From Hyphomonas sp. (GTDB lineage Bacteria > Pseudomonadota > Alphaproteobacteria > Caulobacterales > Hyphomonadaceae), in assembly GCA_016124495.1 (NCBI GenBank), contig WGNP01000006.1:124001-188000 (forward strand): a DNA stretch of 64,000 bases, in the 5' to 3' direction. The notes under the pieces are model-generated. The model was not told where the DNA came from. It saw nothing but the letters and a program-made list of their open reading frames with translations, and did no database searches. Below are positions 1 through 9,325 of this stretch, piece after piece (positions within the stretch are counted from its first letter, which is position 1; each line of letters starts with the position of its first letter). A program made the translations under genes and the position numbers.

Positions 1-2
1 TC

Positions 3-251
3 GTCATGCCGCTTTCGGGCGTGCTGATGTCGCTGCTGGGCGGGCGGTCGATCGATATTTTCGGTCTTTTCGCCATCCCGCCGCTCGCGGAAATCGAAGG
101 CGCCGGCAAACTCGCCCGCGCGGTCCACGGTTACGCCGCCTGGGCGCTCGCCGCGCTGATTACGCTGCACGTCGCCGCCGCTTTGAAACACCTGGTCGTG
201 GACAAGGATGGCACGGTGGCCCGGATGGTGACGGGCAAGGCGGATCGGTGA
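3..251 (+). CDS. cytochrome b561-type membrane protein, C-terminal part (5' end outside window)
   Basis: Open frame to window edge; hydrophobic helices with conserved His (HGYAAWALAALITLHVAAALKH) typical of cytochrome b561. Confidence 0.75.
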   Translation, partial: VMPLSGVLMSLLGGRSIDIFGLFAIPPLAEIEGAGKLARAVHGYAAWALAALITLHVAAALKHLVVDKDGTVARMVTGKADR

Positions 252-329
252 TTGCAATTCGTGCCTTTCGGGGCGTATCCTGATCCCGTCAGACCCGCTG
301 CATCATACAAAAGTGGGCAGGGAGGAACC

Positions 330-1169
330 ATGCAGATCACACCGCTTGCTGGCGCCGGCGCGGAGATTACCGGCGTCGACGTCCGCCATCTCTCGTCCGG
401 AGAATTCGCTGCGGTGCGTCAGGCCTATGCCGATCACGGCGTCATCTTCTTCCGCGACCAGTCGCTGACGGAGCAGGACCATATCGCTTTTGCGCGCCGC
501 TTCGGGCCGATCAATATCAATCGCTTCTTCCAGGCGCATGAGCGCTATCCGGAAATTGCCCTCGTCCTGAAGGAGAAGGAGCAGAAAACCAATATCGGCG
601 GCGGTTGGCACACGGATCATTCCTATGATGCTGAGCCGGCCATGGGATCTGTCCTCGTCGCGCGCCAGCTGCCGGACGTGGGCGGTGATACCTGGTTTGC
701 GTCGATGTATACGGCCTATGATACGCTGGATGACGCCACGAAGGCCGAGGTCGCCGGCCTTCGCGCGGTGCATTCGGCCAGGCACATTTTCGGCTCCGGC
801 AACGACAATCACTACAAGGCGAACCGCGACACGGACGGGCGGATCGGCAACACGGCGGCGGCCGATGTGCTGGACGATGTCGTGCATCCGGTGGTGATCA
901 CCCACCCGCTCAGCGGCAAGAAGGCGCTCTACGTTAATCCCGCCTTCACCGTGCGGATTGAGGGGTACCCGGACGACGCGTCAAACGCGCTGCTGATGCG
1001 CCTCTACGCGCACGCGATGAACCCGGACCACGCCCACCGCTTCAAATGGCAGCCCGGCTCGGTCGCCTTCTGGGACAACCGCGCCACCTGGCACTGGGCC
1101 ATGAACGACTATCACGGCGAACGCCGCCTGATGCACCGCATCACAATCGAAGGCTGCGCCCTGAACTGA
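330..1169 (+). CDS. TauD/TfdA family Fe(II)/2-oxoglutarate dioxygenase
   Basis: VFFRDQSLTEQDHIAFARRFG, WHTDHSY (HxD), and HRITIEG C-terminus; ATG at 330 preferred over ORF-track start 252. Confidence 0.9.
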   Translation: MQITPLAGAGAEITGVDVRHLSSGEFAAVRQAYADHGVIFFRDQSLTEQDHIAFARRFGPININRFFQAHERYPEIALVLKEKEQKTNIGGGWHTDHSYDAEPAMGSVLVARQLPDVGGDTWFASMYTAYDTLDDATKAEVAGLRAVHSARHIFGSGNDNHYKANRDTDGRIGNTAAADVLDDVVHPVVITHPLSGKKALYVNPAFTVRIEGYPDDASNALLMRLYAHAMNPDHAHRFKWQPGSVAFWDNRATWHWAMNDYHGERRLMHRITIEGCALN

Positions 1170-1324
1170 GCGGCGAACGAAGAGCGCCGCGAGACAGGCT
1201 TCCCGTTTCCGCACGCTTGTCCAATGATACTGCCGAGTTCAAACAGGGCAGTGGCCGGCGCCGGTTCGCAGACCATACCCCAAGGCCAATTCCTGCAGGC
1301 TCAGTATGACTCCCTCGGCTTGGA

Positions 1325-3001
1325 CTAGCCCTCGGCCTCCAGCATCAAAACACCTTCCTGCTTCCGGATCACGGTCCGCCGCAGGCTGCTCACGCGGTAG
1401 TCGCGGGACAAGCAGGTATCGACCGCAATGAAGTCGACCCGCGCATCGGTCTGCGTGAACTCGACCCGTACGTAGCCCTGATACCGATCCTCGGTCCAAT
1501 TCACCTCGGGAAGGGCTTCAGCGAACAGCGCATTGAGCCGCGCCGGGCCGTCTCCCGTCCATCCAGTCTCCACGAAGTCCCCCGGTGAAGAGATGCCGGC
1601 GGTGCCGATCTCGACGCCGATGGGCTTGCCATTTTCGTCAAACAACGGATTTTCCCAGAAGCTGTGGCTGTCGCCTGTAAGGAATATGAGATCGCGCGCG
1701 CCGGCCTTGTCAGCGGCGGCATAAAGCTGCTCACGCGCCGCCGGGTAGCCATCCCAGGTGTCGGTGTAGAAAGGCAGGTTCCACTTGCCCTTCCAGAAAA
1801 GGTTGGCGCCAGCACCTATACGTTCACTTGCCGGGGCCAGCGATTCTGGAATGCCGGCAGCTTCGAGATCGGGTACCAGCATGCGGGCAATCGGGCTCGC
1901 ATTGCCTACAAAGCGCCACGGCTCCCCGCGTGCAACCGACCGGGCGACAGCGTCCTCGAAGAAGGTCTCCATCTCTGGCGAAAGCATGCGCCGCGCCGGA
2001 TCGCCGATGATGTCCAGCATGAACCGGTCGCGCGCGTCCTGGCTCTGGATTTCGGCATAGTGTTTGGCGTAGTCGATCTGACGGTCGCGGCCGGTATGAC
2101 GCGATTCCAGGGTGATTAGCGTTGCAAGACCGCCCAGCTGATAGCTGCGCCAGAATGCTTCCGGCGCCTGGCCCGATAGCGGATCTCGCACCGGCATCCA
2201 TTCATAGTACGCCTGCAGCGCTGCTTGGCGGCGCAGCGCATAGTCCCCTTCGCTCTCACTCTGGTGGTTCTGCGCGCCGCCGGTCCAGGGATTGTTGGTG
2301 ACCTCATGATCATCCCAGCACGCGACGAAAGGATGTGCGGCATGCATCGCCTGAGCGCCGGCATCGGTCTTGTACTGGGCATGACGTTGGCGATAATCCG
2401 CCAGCGACACGATTTCATTGGCGGGCTGATGCCGGCGGCCGAGCGCAGTCCCGGTTTCATCACCCCATTCACTGGCGCCATACTCGTAGATATAGTCGCC
2501 TGTGTGCAGTACCAGATCGATGCCCGGATCCTTGGCGATCGCGTCGTAGGCGTTGAAATACCCGAAGGCAAAATTCGAGCAGGAAGCCAGCGCGATCCCG
2601 ATCCGGTCCTCGCCGCTCGCCTTGAACAGCCGGGTCCGGCCGGTGGGTGAAACCTCGCCGAGAGCAGAGAACCGGTAATACAACGCCGGGCCAACCGGCA
2701 GCGGACCCGCGATGACCTTGACCGTATGGTCTGTTTCGGCCGACGTCTGCGCATCTCCTCGCAGGAGGATACGATCGAATGAGGGCTGATCCGACACTTC
2801 CCAGGAGACGGTTGCCGCACGTTCCGTCCCGCTGATCCGGGTCCAGAGTACTATGCTGTCCAATGTTGGATCACCGCTGGCCACACCGTGCCTGAACACG
2901 GAATTTTCGGGTACAACTTCCTTCGATGGCGCACATGCGGGCACCGCGCCTGAGACTGCAAGCGCAATGAGCAGCTGCCGGCGATCAAGCTGGTTGGACA
3001 T
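1325..3001 (-). CDS. phoD: PhoD-family alkaline phosphatase / phosphodiesterase
   Basis: FRHGVASGDPTLDSIVLWTR, HTGDYIYEYG, CWDDHEVTNNPW, LTGDSHSFW motifs; Tat-like N-terminus. Confidence 0.9.
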   Translation of the reverse strand: MSNQLDRRQLLIALAVSGAVPACAPSKEVVPENSVFRHGVASGDPTLDSIVLWTRISGTERAATVSWEVSDQPSFDRILLRGDAQTSAETDHTVKVIAGPLPVGPALYYRFSALGEVSPTGRTRLFKASGEDRIGIALASCSNFAFGYFNAYDAIAKDPGIDLVLHTGDYIYEYGASEWGDETGTALGRRHQPANEIVSLADYRQRHAQYKTDAGAQAMHAAHPFVACWDDHEVTNNPWTGGAQNHQSESEGDYALRRQAALQAYYEWMPVRDPLSGQAPEAFWRSYQLGGLATLITLESRHTGRDRQIDYAKHYAEIQSQDARDRFMLDIIGDPARRMLSPEMETFFEDAVARSVARGEPWRFVGNASPIARMLVPDLEAAGIPESLAPASERIGAGANLFWKGKWNLPFYTDTWDGYPAAREQLYAAADKAGARDLIFLTGDSHSFWENPLFDENGKPIGVEIGTAGISSPGDFVETGWTGDGPARLNALFAEALPEVNWTEDRYQGYVRVEFTQTDARVDFIAVDTCLSRDYRVSSLRRTVIRKQEGVLMLEAEG

Positions 3002-3027
3002 CGCTACCTCCGGTCATTTCAAAAGAA

Positions 3028-3056
3028 CTGGCGGCCTCCAGACTGGAGGCCGCCAG
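3028..3056 (-). terminator. Rho-independent terminator of the TonB receptor gene
   Basis: Perfect 13-bp stem CTGGCGGCCTCCA-gac-TGGAGGCCGCCAG; on the minus strand followed by TTCTTTT, 20 nt past the stop. Confidence 0.8.
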
Positions 3057-3075
3057 GCAGGAAGAAACAATATCC

Positions 3076-5439
3076 TTAGAACGCCTTGCGGATGGTCAGG
3101 AAGAGTTGTTGCGGCGCACCGGTCACGAGGGTCTGCGAGTCTCCGGAGTTTACAAATCCGTTGGTTCCAAGCGTGCCGACATAGTCTTCGTCGAAGATGT
3201 TGGTCGCGTTCAGCTGAACCTCGAGGCCCTCAAGGATCGGATTGCCGCTGAAGCGGTAGCCGAGCGTTGCGTCGACAATCGTCCGGCCTTCGACGTTTCC
3301 GCCGTTGTTCGTGAAGGTGAAGAAGCGGTCGCCGAGGTAATTGGCACCCAGAGAACCGAACACACCGCCATTGTCATAGACGATTTCGGCGAAGGCAATC
3401 GTGTCGGGCGTGTTGACAACCTTCTTGCCGGCTGTCGCCGCCAGGACAGCACCTGCGCGGTTCACCACGTCATCCTGATACCGGGAGTCGTTGAAGGTGA
3501 AGGCACCGAACAGCGTGATGTCATCGTTGACCAACACGGATCCGACGAGTTCAATCCCTTTCGTTTCGACGCTTCCCACGTTGGAGATCACCGGCGCGTT
3601 GCCGACGATTCCGGGGCCTTGAGACACGGCGAGCAGGCGGTCGTCGAACGTGACGAAGTAGGCCGCAGCGCCGAGCTGGACGAGGTCATTGCTGTAACGC
3701 AGGCCCGCTTCGAAGGTTTCCGAGCTTTCCGGATCGACCGAAGCAATCACCTCGTCCACGACGAGTTGGCTGCGCGAAGAGAATGGACCGGCGGTGGCGG
3801 CAGAGACAAAGGCTGCCGTATTTTGAGAATAGGAACCGAAGACTTCTGTCTGGTCGGAAACCTGATAGTTAAAGCCCGCCTGCGGCAGGAAGGATTCTTC
3901 TGTCTCGATCGTGGCCACGAGGTTCGAATTGGTGCCGACCACGGGCTGGGCATTGTTGATGATCAGCGTATCGACCGAGTTTTCAACGTTCAGCGACTTG
4001 AAACCGCCGTTCAGCTTCAGCTTGTCAGTGACCTGCCAGGTATCCTGGATGAAGAACTGGACCGTCTGGGTGTCGAAACCGTAGCCCCACTGGGTGAAAA
4101 ACGGATTGTCGAGGAAGCCGAGGAAGTCGCGGGTCGGTCCATTGCGGTTTTCCGAGTAGAAGCGGCGATATTGCTCGAAGTCGTTCTGTTCGAGCCAGAC
4201 GCCGCCCTGGATTTCATGGTTGCCTACCGCGTAGGTGACGCTGCCGATCAGGCCCTTGCGGTCGATATCGTATTCCGTGGTGCGAACCGAAAGCGGCGCG
4301 TTGGCAGTCGTTGCACCAGGCGTAAGAGCGTTCGGAGAGATGAGATAAGGCGTGCCCCAGAGTCCCTGACCCTTGTTCTGGTGGCTGTAGCCTTGAACAC
4401 GCAGGTCAAGCCCTTCGGCCAGCGGCCAGTCGAGCGCGATATAGGCAAGATCGTCGTCGCGTACGCCGGCTGCGTTCCAATATGCATCATCGGCGGTTGC
4501 GATCGGCGCGGGGTAGACGAGGCCGGCGCCGGCATCCGTCACCGGCTGGCCGGTATCGCCGCGATTGTGGGCGATGTCGGCGACAAGAACGGCGACGTCG
4601 AAATTGCTGTCACCAAAGTTGTCCCAGTTATAGCCGAGGCGGTCGATCATGCCGAGCGACAGGTCCTGATAGTCCTGCTCGCGGCGCTCGGAGTGGCTGT
4701 AGTAGCCGGTGAGCGTTGCCGGACCGACGGGCTGGACGACCTTCAGGCCATACTGGTCCTGGTTCTGCTCGCCGTCGCCCTTGTACTTGCCCATTTCGCT
4801 GGTCATGGCCGAGACCCAGGCCCGCGTGCCGAGCCCTTCGATCTCGCCGGTATCGATTCGGCCGAACAGGCGCAGCGTGTTGTCGCTGCCGGTCGTTGCG
4901 GCGCCAAGCACACCGAACTCGTCAGCAGCATCGACCGAGCTGAACTTGAGGGCGCCGCCGAGATTGCCCGAGGACGCGACATCCAGGGCGCCCGAACCCT
5001 GGGCGAGGGTAACGCCGCCGAGGTTCTCGCTGATCAGCGCGCGGGAGATGTGCAGACCATTGTGGTTGCCATAGCTCATGTCGCCGAGCGGAACGCCGTC
5101 GAGCGTGAAGCCGAGCTGGTTCTGGCTGAAGCCGCGGATGTTGATGCGGACAGCCCACTCATAGGCGCCGAACGGGTCAGCGCCCGAGACGGCAACGCCC
5201 GGCAGGCGCTGGACCACCTTGATCGGGCTCGTACCCGGCGCCTGGAACTCCAGCGCTTCGCTCGAGACGGACTGGGTCTGGCGCACTTCGCCGGAGCCGA
5301 TGACCACCACGGCATCGAGGACGCGGCTTGCGTCGGCGGCGGCGAGATCCTCACCGGCTTCAGCCGCTGCTTGTCCATGCGCGCTGAGCGCAGTTGTCAT
5401 GGCCAGGACGGCCGAAGAGAGAAGGAATTGAAGTTTCAT
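3076..5439 (-). CDS. TonB-dependent outer membrane receptor
   Basis: Signal peptide MKLQFLLSSAVLAMTTALSAHG, plug domain (VVQRLPGVAVSG...INIRGFSQNQLGFTLDGVPLGD), C-terminal F; start moved to internal ATG. Confidence 0.93.
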   Translation of the reverse strand: MKLQFLLSSAVLAMTTALSAHGQAAAEAGEDLAAADASRVLDAVVVIGSGEVRQTQSVSSEALEFQAPGTSPIKVVQRLPGVAVSGADPFGAYEWAVRINIRGFSQNQLGFTLDGVPLGDMSYGNHNGLHISRALISENLGGVTLAQGSGALDVASSGNLGGALKFSSVDAADEFGVLGAATTGSDNTLRLFGRIDTGEIEGLGTRAWVSAMTSEMGKYKGDGEQNQDQYGLKVVQPVGPATLTGYYSHSERREQDYQDLSLGMIDRLGYNWDNFGDSNFDVAVLVADIAHNRGDTGQPVTDAGAGLVYPAPIATADDAYWNAAGVRDDDLAYIALDWPLAEGLDLRVQGYSHQNKGQGLWGTPYLISPNALTPGATTANAPLSVRTTEYDIDRKGLIGSVTYAVGNHEIQGGVWLEQNDFEQYRRFYSENRNGPTRDFLGFLDNPFFTQWGYGFDTQTVQFFIQDTWQVTDKLKLNGGFKSLNVENSVDTLIINNAQPVVGTNSNLVATIETEESFLPQAGFNYQVSDQTEVFGSYSQNTAAFVSAATAGPFSSRSQLVVDEVIASVDPESSETFEAGLRYSNDLVQLGAAAYFVTFDDRLLAVSQGPGIVGNAPVISNVGSVETKGIELVGSVLVNDDITLFGAFTFNDSRYQDDVVNRAGAVLAATAGKKVVNTPDTIAFAEIVYDNGGVFGSLGANYLGDRFFTFTNNGGNVEGRTIVDATLGYRFSGNPILEGLEVQLNATNIFDEDYVGTLGTNGFVNSGDSQTLVTGAPQQLFLTIRKAF

Positions 5440-5709
5440 GATGGCCCCGTCGAGAAAAAGGTTTCGCAGACGAAACGGCAGCCAGGAAGGATGCAGTTCG
5501 TGCTCTGCGGACGTAGCCTCGCTCATTGACGGTTCCGCAAAGGTGCAGAGACGGATTGATGACAGTGCCTGAGCGTTGCAAAAAAACGTCAGGGTCCGGA
5601 ATGCGGACATTTTTCTATAATATTTGAATCGAATCCAGCTGCGGCTGCCTGACGTCAATCCTCACGGGCAACGGTCTGGCTTGGGTCAATCACCGCCGTC
5701 GCCGGGCAT

Positions 5710-5750
5710 GGCCGGCGGCAAGTTGAGGCGATAAGCCGCCCGGCCTTTTT
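5710..5750 (+). terminator. Intrinsic terminator-like hairpin on plus strand
   Basis: GGCCGGCGGC ... GCCGCCCGGCC followed by TTTTT; both flanking genes are on the minus strand. Confidence 0.55.
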
Positions 5751-5767
5751 GATTGCGGGAGCGCTGA

Positions 5768-6055
5768 CTACTCGAACTTGAACTCGACGCCGATCTCGAG
5801 GCCGCTTTCCCAGCGCTTCAGGCAGGTGCGCGGATACTTGAACTGCGGCAGGCGCAGCTCGAATTCGTCCGGCAAAAGCACGCCTTCTGTGACCGCAATG
5901 CGTGCCCCGCCCGGCGAGACATCGCGCACTTCCACTTCCAGCTTGCGGAACCAGCCGAGCTTGATCAGCCCGCGCGCATCGACGCGAGCGCGCTGGCCGC
6001 GCCGGTTGAACTTGCCCACTTCTAGACGCCGGGTATTGAAGGACTGGCTGGACAT
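5768..6055 (-). CDS. PilZ-domain protein
   Basis: MSSQSFNTRRLEVGKFNRRGQRARVDARG...VRDVSPGGARIAV; PilZ-like R(x)nR and D/NxSxxG motif. Confidence 0.75.
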   Translation of the reverse strand: MSSQSFNTRRLEVGKFNRRGQRARVDARGLIKLGWFRKLEVEVRDVSPGGARIAVTEGVLLPDEFELRLPQFKYPRTCLKRWESGLEIGVEFKFE

Positions 6056-6193
6056 GGCGGTTCCGGAGCTGGAGCAAAGGCAGGCTTCAGCGTGGTTATT
6101 GCATAAAGGTGTAAAGGCTTGGCGAAACCGCTTGTCACAAATTGGGAACCGGGCATTTACCAGTCGGCTACTCTTTGAAGGACCAGAATCGCC

Positions 6194-7258
6194 ATGAGCG
6201 CAGACGTATCGATCCGGCAGCAGGGCGGCCTCGGCCGTATTACGCTCACCCGCCCCTCGGCCCTGCACGCCCTCAATACGCCGATGTGCGCCGCCATCCT
6301 GGAGGCCGTCATGCGCTGGGCCGCAGACCCGTCCATCCAGCTGATCTGGATCGACCATCAAGAGGGCACGCGCGGCTTCTGCGCCGGCGGCGACATCCGC
6401 ATGCTGGCCGAAAGCGGGGCAGGGGACGCGTCCGAAGCCCGCAATTTCTTCCGCACCGAATACCGCATGAACGCCGCCCTCAAGGCCTTCCCGAAACCCA
6501 TCCTCGCCCTCATCGACGGCGTATCCATGGGCGGCGGCGTCGGTCTTTCCGTCCACGGATCGCACCGCGTCGCCACCGAACGCACCGTCTTCGCCATGCC
6601 CGAAACCGGTATCGGCCTCTTCCCGGATGTCGGCGGTGGCTGGTTCCTGCCGCGCCTCGGCGGCGAACTCGGCACCTGGCTCGCCCTCACCGGTGCCCGC
6701 CTGAAAGGCCCAGACGTCGCGGCCGCCCGCGTCGCCACCCACTATATGCCGTCCGAACTTATCCCCGCGCTCGCCAAGCAGATCGAGGCGGCCGACTTTT
6801 CCGCCGGCGCCGCTGAACTCCTCGGCGAAATCCTCGCTCGCTTCGCTCACGCCGTCCCCTCCGGGAGCTTCGAAGCCCACCGCGCCACGATCGACCGCTG
6901 CTTCGCGTTCGCCCGGGCTGAAGACATCCTCGCCGCCCTCGACGCCGATGCCAGCGACTGGGCCCGAACCGAAGCGGCTACTCTGCGTGCCAAAAGCCCT
7001 GAAACCGTAAAGGTTGCCCTTGGCCAGCTGCGCAAAGGCCGAGCCGCCGAAACCTTTGAAGACAACATGCGCATGGAATTCCGCATCGGCTGGCGCAAGG
7101 TTCAGAGCGCCGATTTCCTCGAAGGCGTGCGCGCCGTCATCATCGATAAGGACAACGCGCCCGTCTGGAAGCCCGCCCGCCTTGAAGATGTCACCGAGGC
7201 CGATGTCGCCCGCTACTTTGCCCCACTCGGCGCAGACGAACTGACCTTCGCTGCCTGA
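6194..7258 (+). CDS. enoyl-CoA hydratase/isomerase family (3-hydroxyisobutyryl-CoA hydrolase-like)
   Basis: RPSALHALNTPM, GFCAGGDIRMLAESG, DGVSMGGGVGLSVHGSHRVATERTVFAMPETGIGLFPDVGG. Confidence 0.92.
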   Translation: MSADVSIRQQGGLGRITLTRPSALHALNTPMCAAILEAVMRWAADPSIQLIWIDHQEGTRGFCAGGDIRMLAESGAGDASEARNFFRTEYRMNAALKAFPKPILALIDGVSMGGGVGLSVHGSHRVATERTVFAMPETGIGLFPDVGGGWFLPRLGGELGTWLALTGARLKGPDVAAARVATHYMPSELIPALAKQIEAADFSAGAAELLGEILARFAHAVPSGSFEAHRATIDRCFAFARAEDILAALDADASDWARTEAATLRAKSPETVKVALGQLRKGRAAETFEDNMRMEFRIGWRKVQSADFLEGVRAVIIDKDNAPVWKPARLEDVTEADVARYFAPLGADELTFAA

Positions 7259-7329
7259 AGCCCGGGTCTGGACAGGCCCCGGGCAAGGCGCCGATATTTG
7301 AACATCCAAAGCAGCAGGGATGATGGTGA

Positions 7330-8004
7330 ATGCGCGGCGAAGTCCTCAAGCCAGACGATGCGACCGGCCCCGGCCTGATCCTCGGCGAGGACGGCAAGCG
7401 CTACCAGTTCACGTCTGCCCGCGTCCACAAAGGCGCGGCCCTGGCCGCCGGTAGTCCCGTAGACTTCATTGCCCTTGGCGAAGAGGCGCGCGACATCTAT
7501 ACTTTAGGCCGAACGCCGGCTCCAGCAGTCAATACAAGTATTGACGCGGCCTATGCTCCGGCAATTGCTGCGAAATCTGAAGGAATGCTCAAATACTTCA
7601 GCCGAGCCCTGACGCGGAACTACTTTAATTTCAGTGGCCGCGCCCGCCGCGCTGAGTACTGGGGCTATCTCCTATTCTTTTTTATCACTCTGGTCGTTCT
7701 AATCGTTGTCGACGCCGTAATATCCGCGGCCTTCTTTGGCGTGGATACATATGGAAATCCGAACTTTTTCCCGATCCTGACCATTCTGTTCTATATATAT
7801 AATGTAATTCCCGGTATCGCCCTGACGGTCCGGCGTCTGCATGACCAGGACATGTCGGGCTGGCTCTATTTGATCAGCTTCATTCCTTATATTGGCAGTC
7901 TTATCATTTTCATTCTGATGTTCTTTGATTCTCGTGCGGCGCCGAACAAGCACGGGGCATCTCCCAAGTATGGGGCCGCGCAGACTGTGGATGTGTTTGC
8001 CTGA
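7330..8004 (+). CDS. DUF805 membrane protein with N-terminal small soluble domain
   Basis: LTRNYFNFSGRARRAEYW...VRRLHDQDMSGWLYLISFIPYIGSLI typical of DUF805; extra N-terminal ~65 aa. Confidence 0.85.
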   Translation: MRGEVLKPDDATGPGLILGEDGKRYQFTSARVHKGAALAAGSPVDFIALGEEARDIYTLGRTPAPAVNTSIDAAYAPAIAAKSEGMLKYFSRALTRNYFNFSGRARRAEYWGYLLFFFITLVVLIVVDAVISAAFFGVDTYGNPNFFPILTILFYIYNVIPGIALTVRRLHDQDMSGWLYLISFIPYIGSLIIFILMFFDSRAAPNKHGASPKYGAAQTVDVFA

Positions 8005-8058
8005 GGCGCCCGTCGTTGCGCATCAGTAACGGTTAATGATAAATCGCCTTTATTAACT

Positions 8059-8141
8059 CTCTACTTGAGTAGAGGGATCCTGCTTATCAAAATATTAGTG
8101 CTCGTGATGTAACTATACTCAAACTACAACAAAAGTTGAGT
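8059..8141. promoter_or_regulatory. candidate MarR operator region with three TTGAGT/ACTCAA half sites
   Basis: CTCTACT-TG-AGTAGAG perfect dyad (8059-8074); ACTCAA 8117-8122; TTGAGT 8136-8141. Confidence 0.5.
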
Positions 8142-8151
8142 GGTGGTTACA

Positions 8152-8646
8152 ATGATGATGATCGAAACGCAGGAAACTGCGAATACTTCTATCAGCGAGT
8201 CTTTCCTGAAGTCTCTGTCACTTCTTGAGCAGGCGCACCGCCGTCTGCACGATGTCGTCAAGGACGACCTCGAGCGCGGCGGCGAACGTTCGCTGACCGG
8301 CGTCCAGGCCCTGCTCCTGTACGAGATCGGCGAAGGCGAGGCCCCGGCCTCCGTCCTGCGCGCCCGCGGCGCCTTTGCCGGCACCAGCCTCTCCTACAAC
8401 GTCAAGAAACTGCAGGAAGGTGGCTACCTGCTGCAGACGCGTTCGGAAGACGACAAGCGCACCGTGACGCTCCGTCTCACCGATCGCGGCAAGAAGGTCC
8501 GCGTCCGCGTGGCGAAACTGTTCGAGAAGCAGGCAACCGCCCTCGAGCCGACCGCCAGCGTCCGCGCCGACGATCTCTCGCAGCTCAACAAGACGGTATC
8601 GCGCCTTGAGCGCTTCTGGTCCGACCAGATCCGCTACCGTCTCTAG
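8152..8646 (+). CDS. MarR-family winged-helix transcriptional regulator
   Basis: LTGVQALLLYEIGEGEAPASVLRARGAFAGTSLSYNVKKLQEGGYLLQTRSEDDKRTVTLRLTDRGKKV. Confidence 0.9.
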   Translation: MMMIETQETANTSISESFLKSLSLLEQAHRRLHDVVKDDLERGGERSLTGVQALLLYEIGEGEAPASVLRARGAFAGTSLSYNVKKLQEGGYLLQTRSEDDKRTVTLRLTDRGKKVRVRVAKLFEKQATALEPTASVRADDLSQLNKTVSRLERFWSDQIRYRL

Positions 8647-8750
8647 AAGCTGTCATCCCGGGCCACGCGCGAAGCGCGATTGACCTGGGAAAGCCCCGGC
8701 CCGCAAAGCGGGCCGGAGCCTTACTAGCTCCGGCTACGGAGATTTCCGGC

Positions 8751-9176
8751 TCACTCCGGATAGATCACTTTCAGGGTCGTGGCCGTGCCGGCTGCGGGAA
8801 GCGTCAGGCTCGCGTCGGCGAAGGTTGGCGCGGCGCGCATCGCCTCGCCATTGATCATCGCCCAGCCATCGGCGGGTGGGCCGGCTTCGCTCATGTCGAA
8901 CTGGCCGTTGGCGTTGAAGTCATGCCAGATCGAAATGGCATAGGCGCCTTCCGGCAAGTTGAAGGTGAAGCTCCGGCTGCCGGCCTCGGGCGCGGCAACC
9001 ATCTCGCCGGCAATCCCGGCATTTTCCATGAACTGCGCTTCGGTCTGCACGCCCACATAAAGGGTGCCGCCGCGCGCTTCGATGCCGTCCACGTTGACGG
9101 TAAGGGGCGCAGCCGCTGCCAGGCCGGCGCCGGAAAGTGCGGCCGCGCAAGCAATCAGAGTTTTCATCGAGGTCAT
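8751..9176 (-). CDS. DUF2141 secreted protein
   Basis: Signal peptide; GTLYVGVQTEAQF...FNLPEGAYAISIWHDFNANGQFD motif. Confidence 0.85.
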   Translation of the reverse strand: MTSMKTLIACAAALSGAGLAAAAPLTVNVDGIEARGGTLYVGVQTEAQFMENAGIAGEMVAAPEAGSRSFTFNLPEGAYAISIWHDFNANGQFDMSEAGPPADGWAMINGEAMRAAPTFADASLTLPAAGTATTLKVIYPE

Positions 9177-9205
9177 CTGTCGTCTCCTTTTTCATTTCGA
9201 CAAGT

Positions 9206-9260
9206 ACTTTGTATAACAAAGCAAATGCAACCGTCAACAAATAACTTTGAAAAACAAAGT
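9206..9260. promoter_or_regulatory. tandem 17-bp palindromic operator candidates in divergent promoter
   Basis: ACTTTGTATAACAAAGC (9206-9222) and ACTTTGAAAAACAAAGT (9244-9260), 38 bp apart centre to centre. Confidence 0.6.
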
Positions 9261-9325
9261 AAATCGGGTCCACCTTGCGCCGAACAGGGGCTCCCGCCAG
9301 ACTGGCCCAAGGTCAGGAGGTCCCC

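Noticed and set aside
3106-5529. 807-aa plus-strand ORF
   Set aside because: Antisense shadow of the TonB receptor; composition (VADE-rich, no domains) is typical of mirror ORFs in high-GC coding DNA.
5768-7309. 513-aa minus-strand ORF
   Set aside because: Only the last ~95 aa (PilZ) is supported; the rest is antisense to the enoyl-CoA hydratase family gene.
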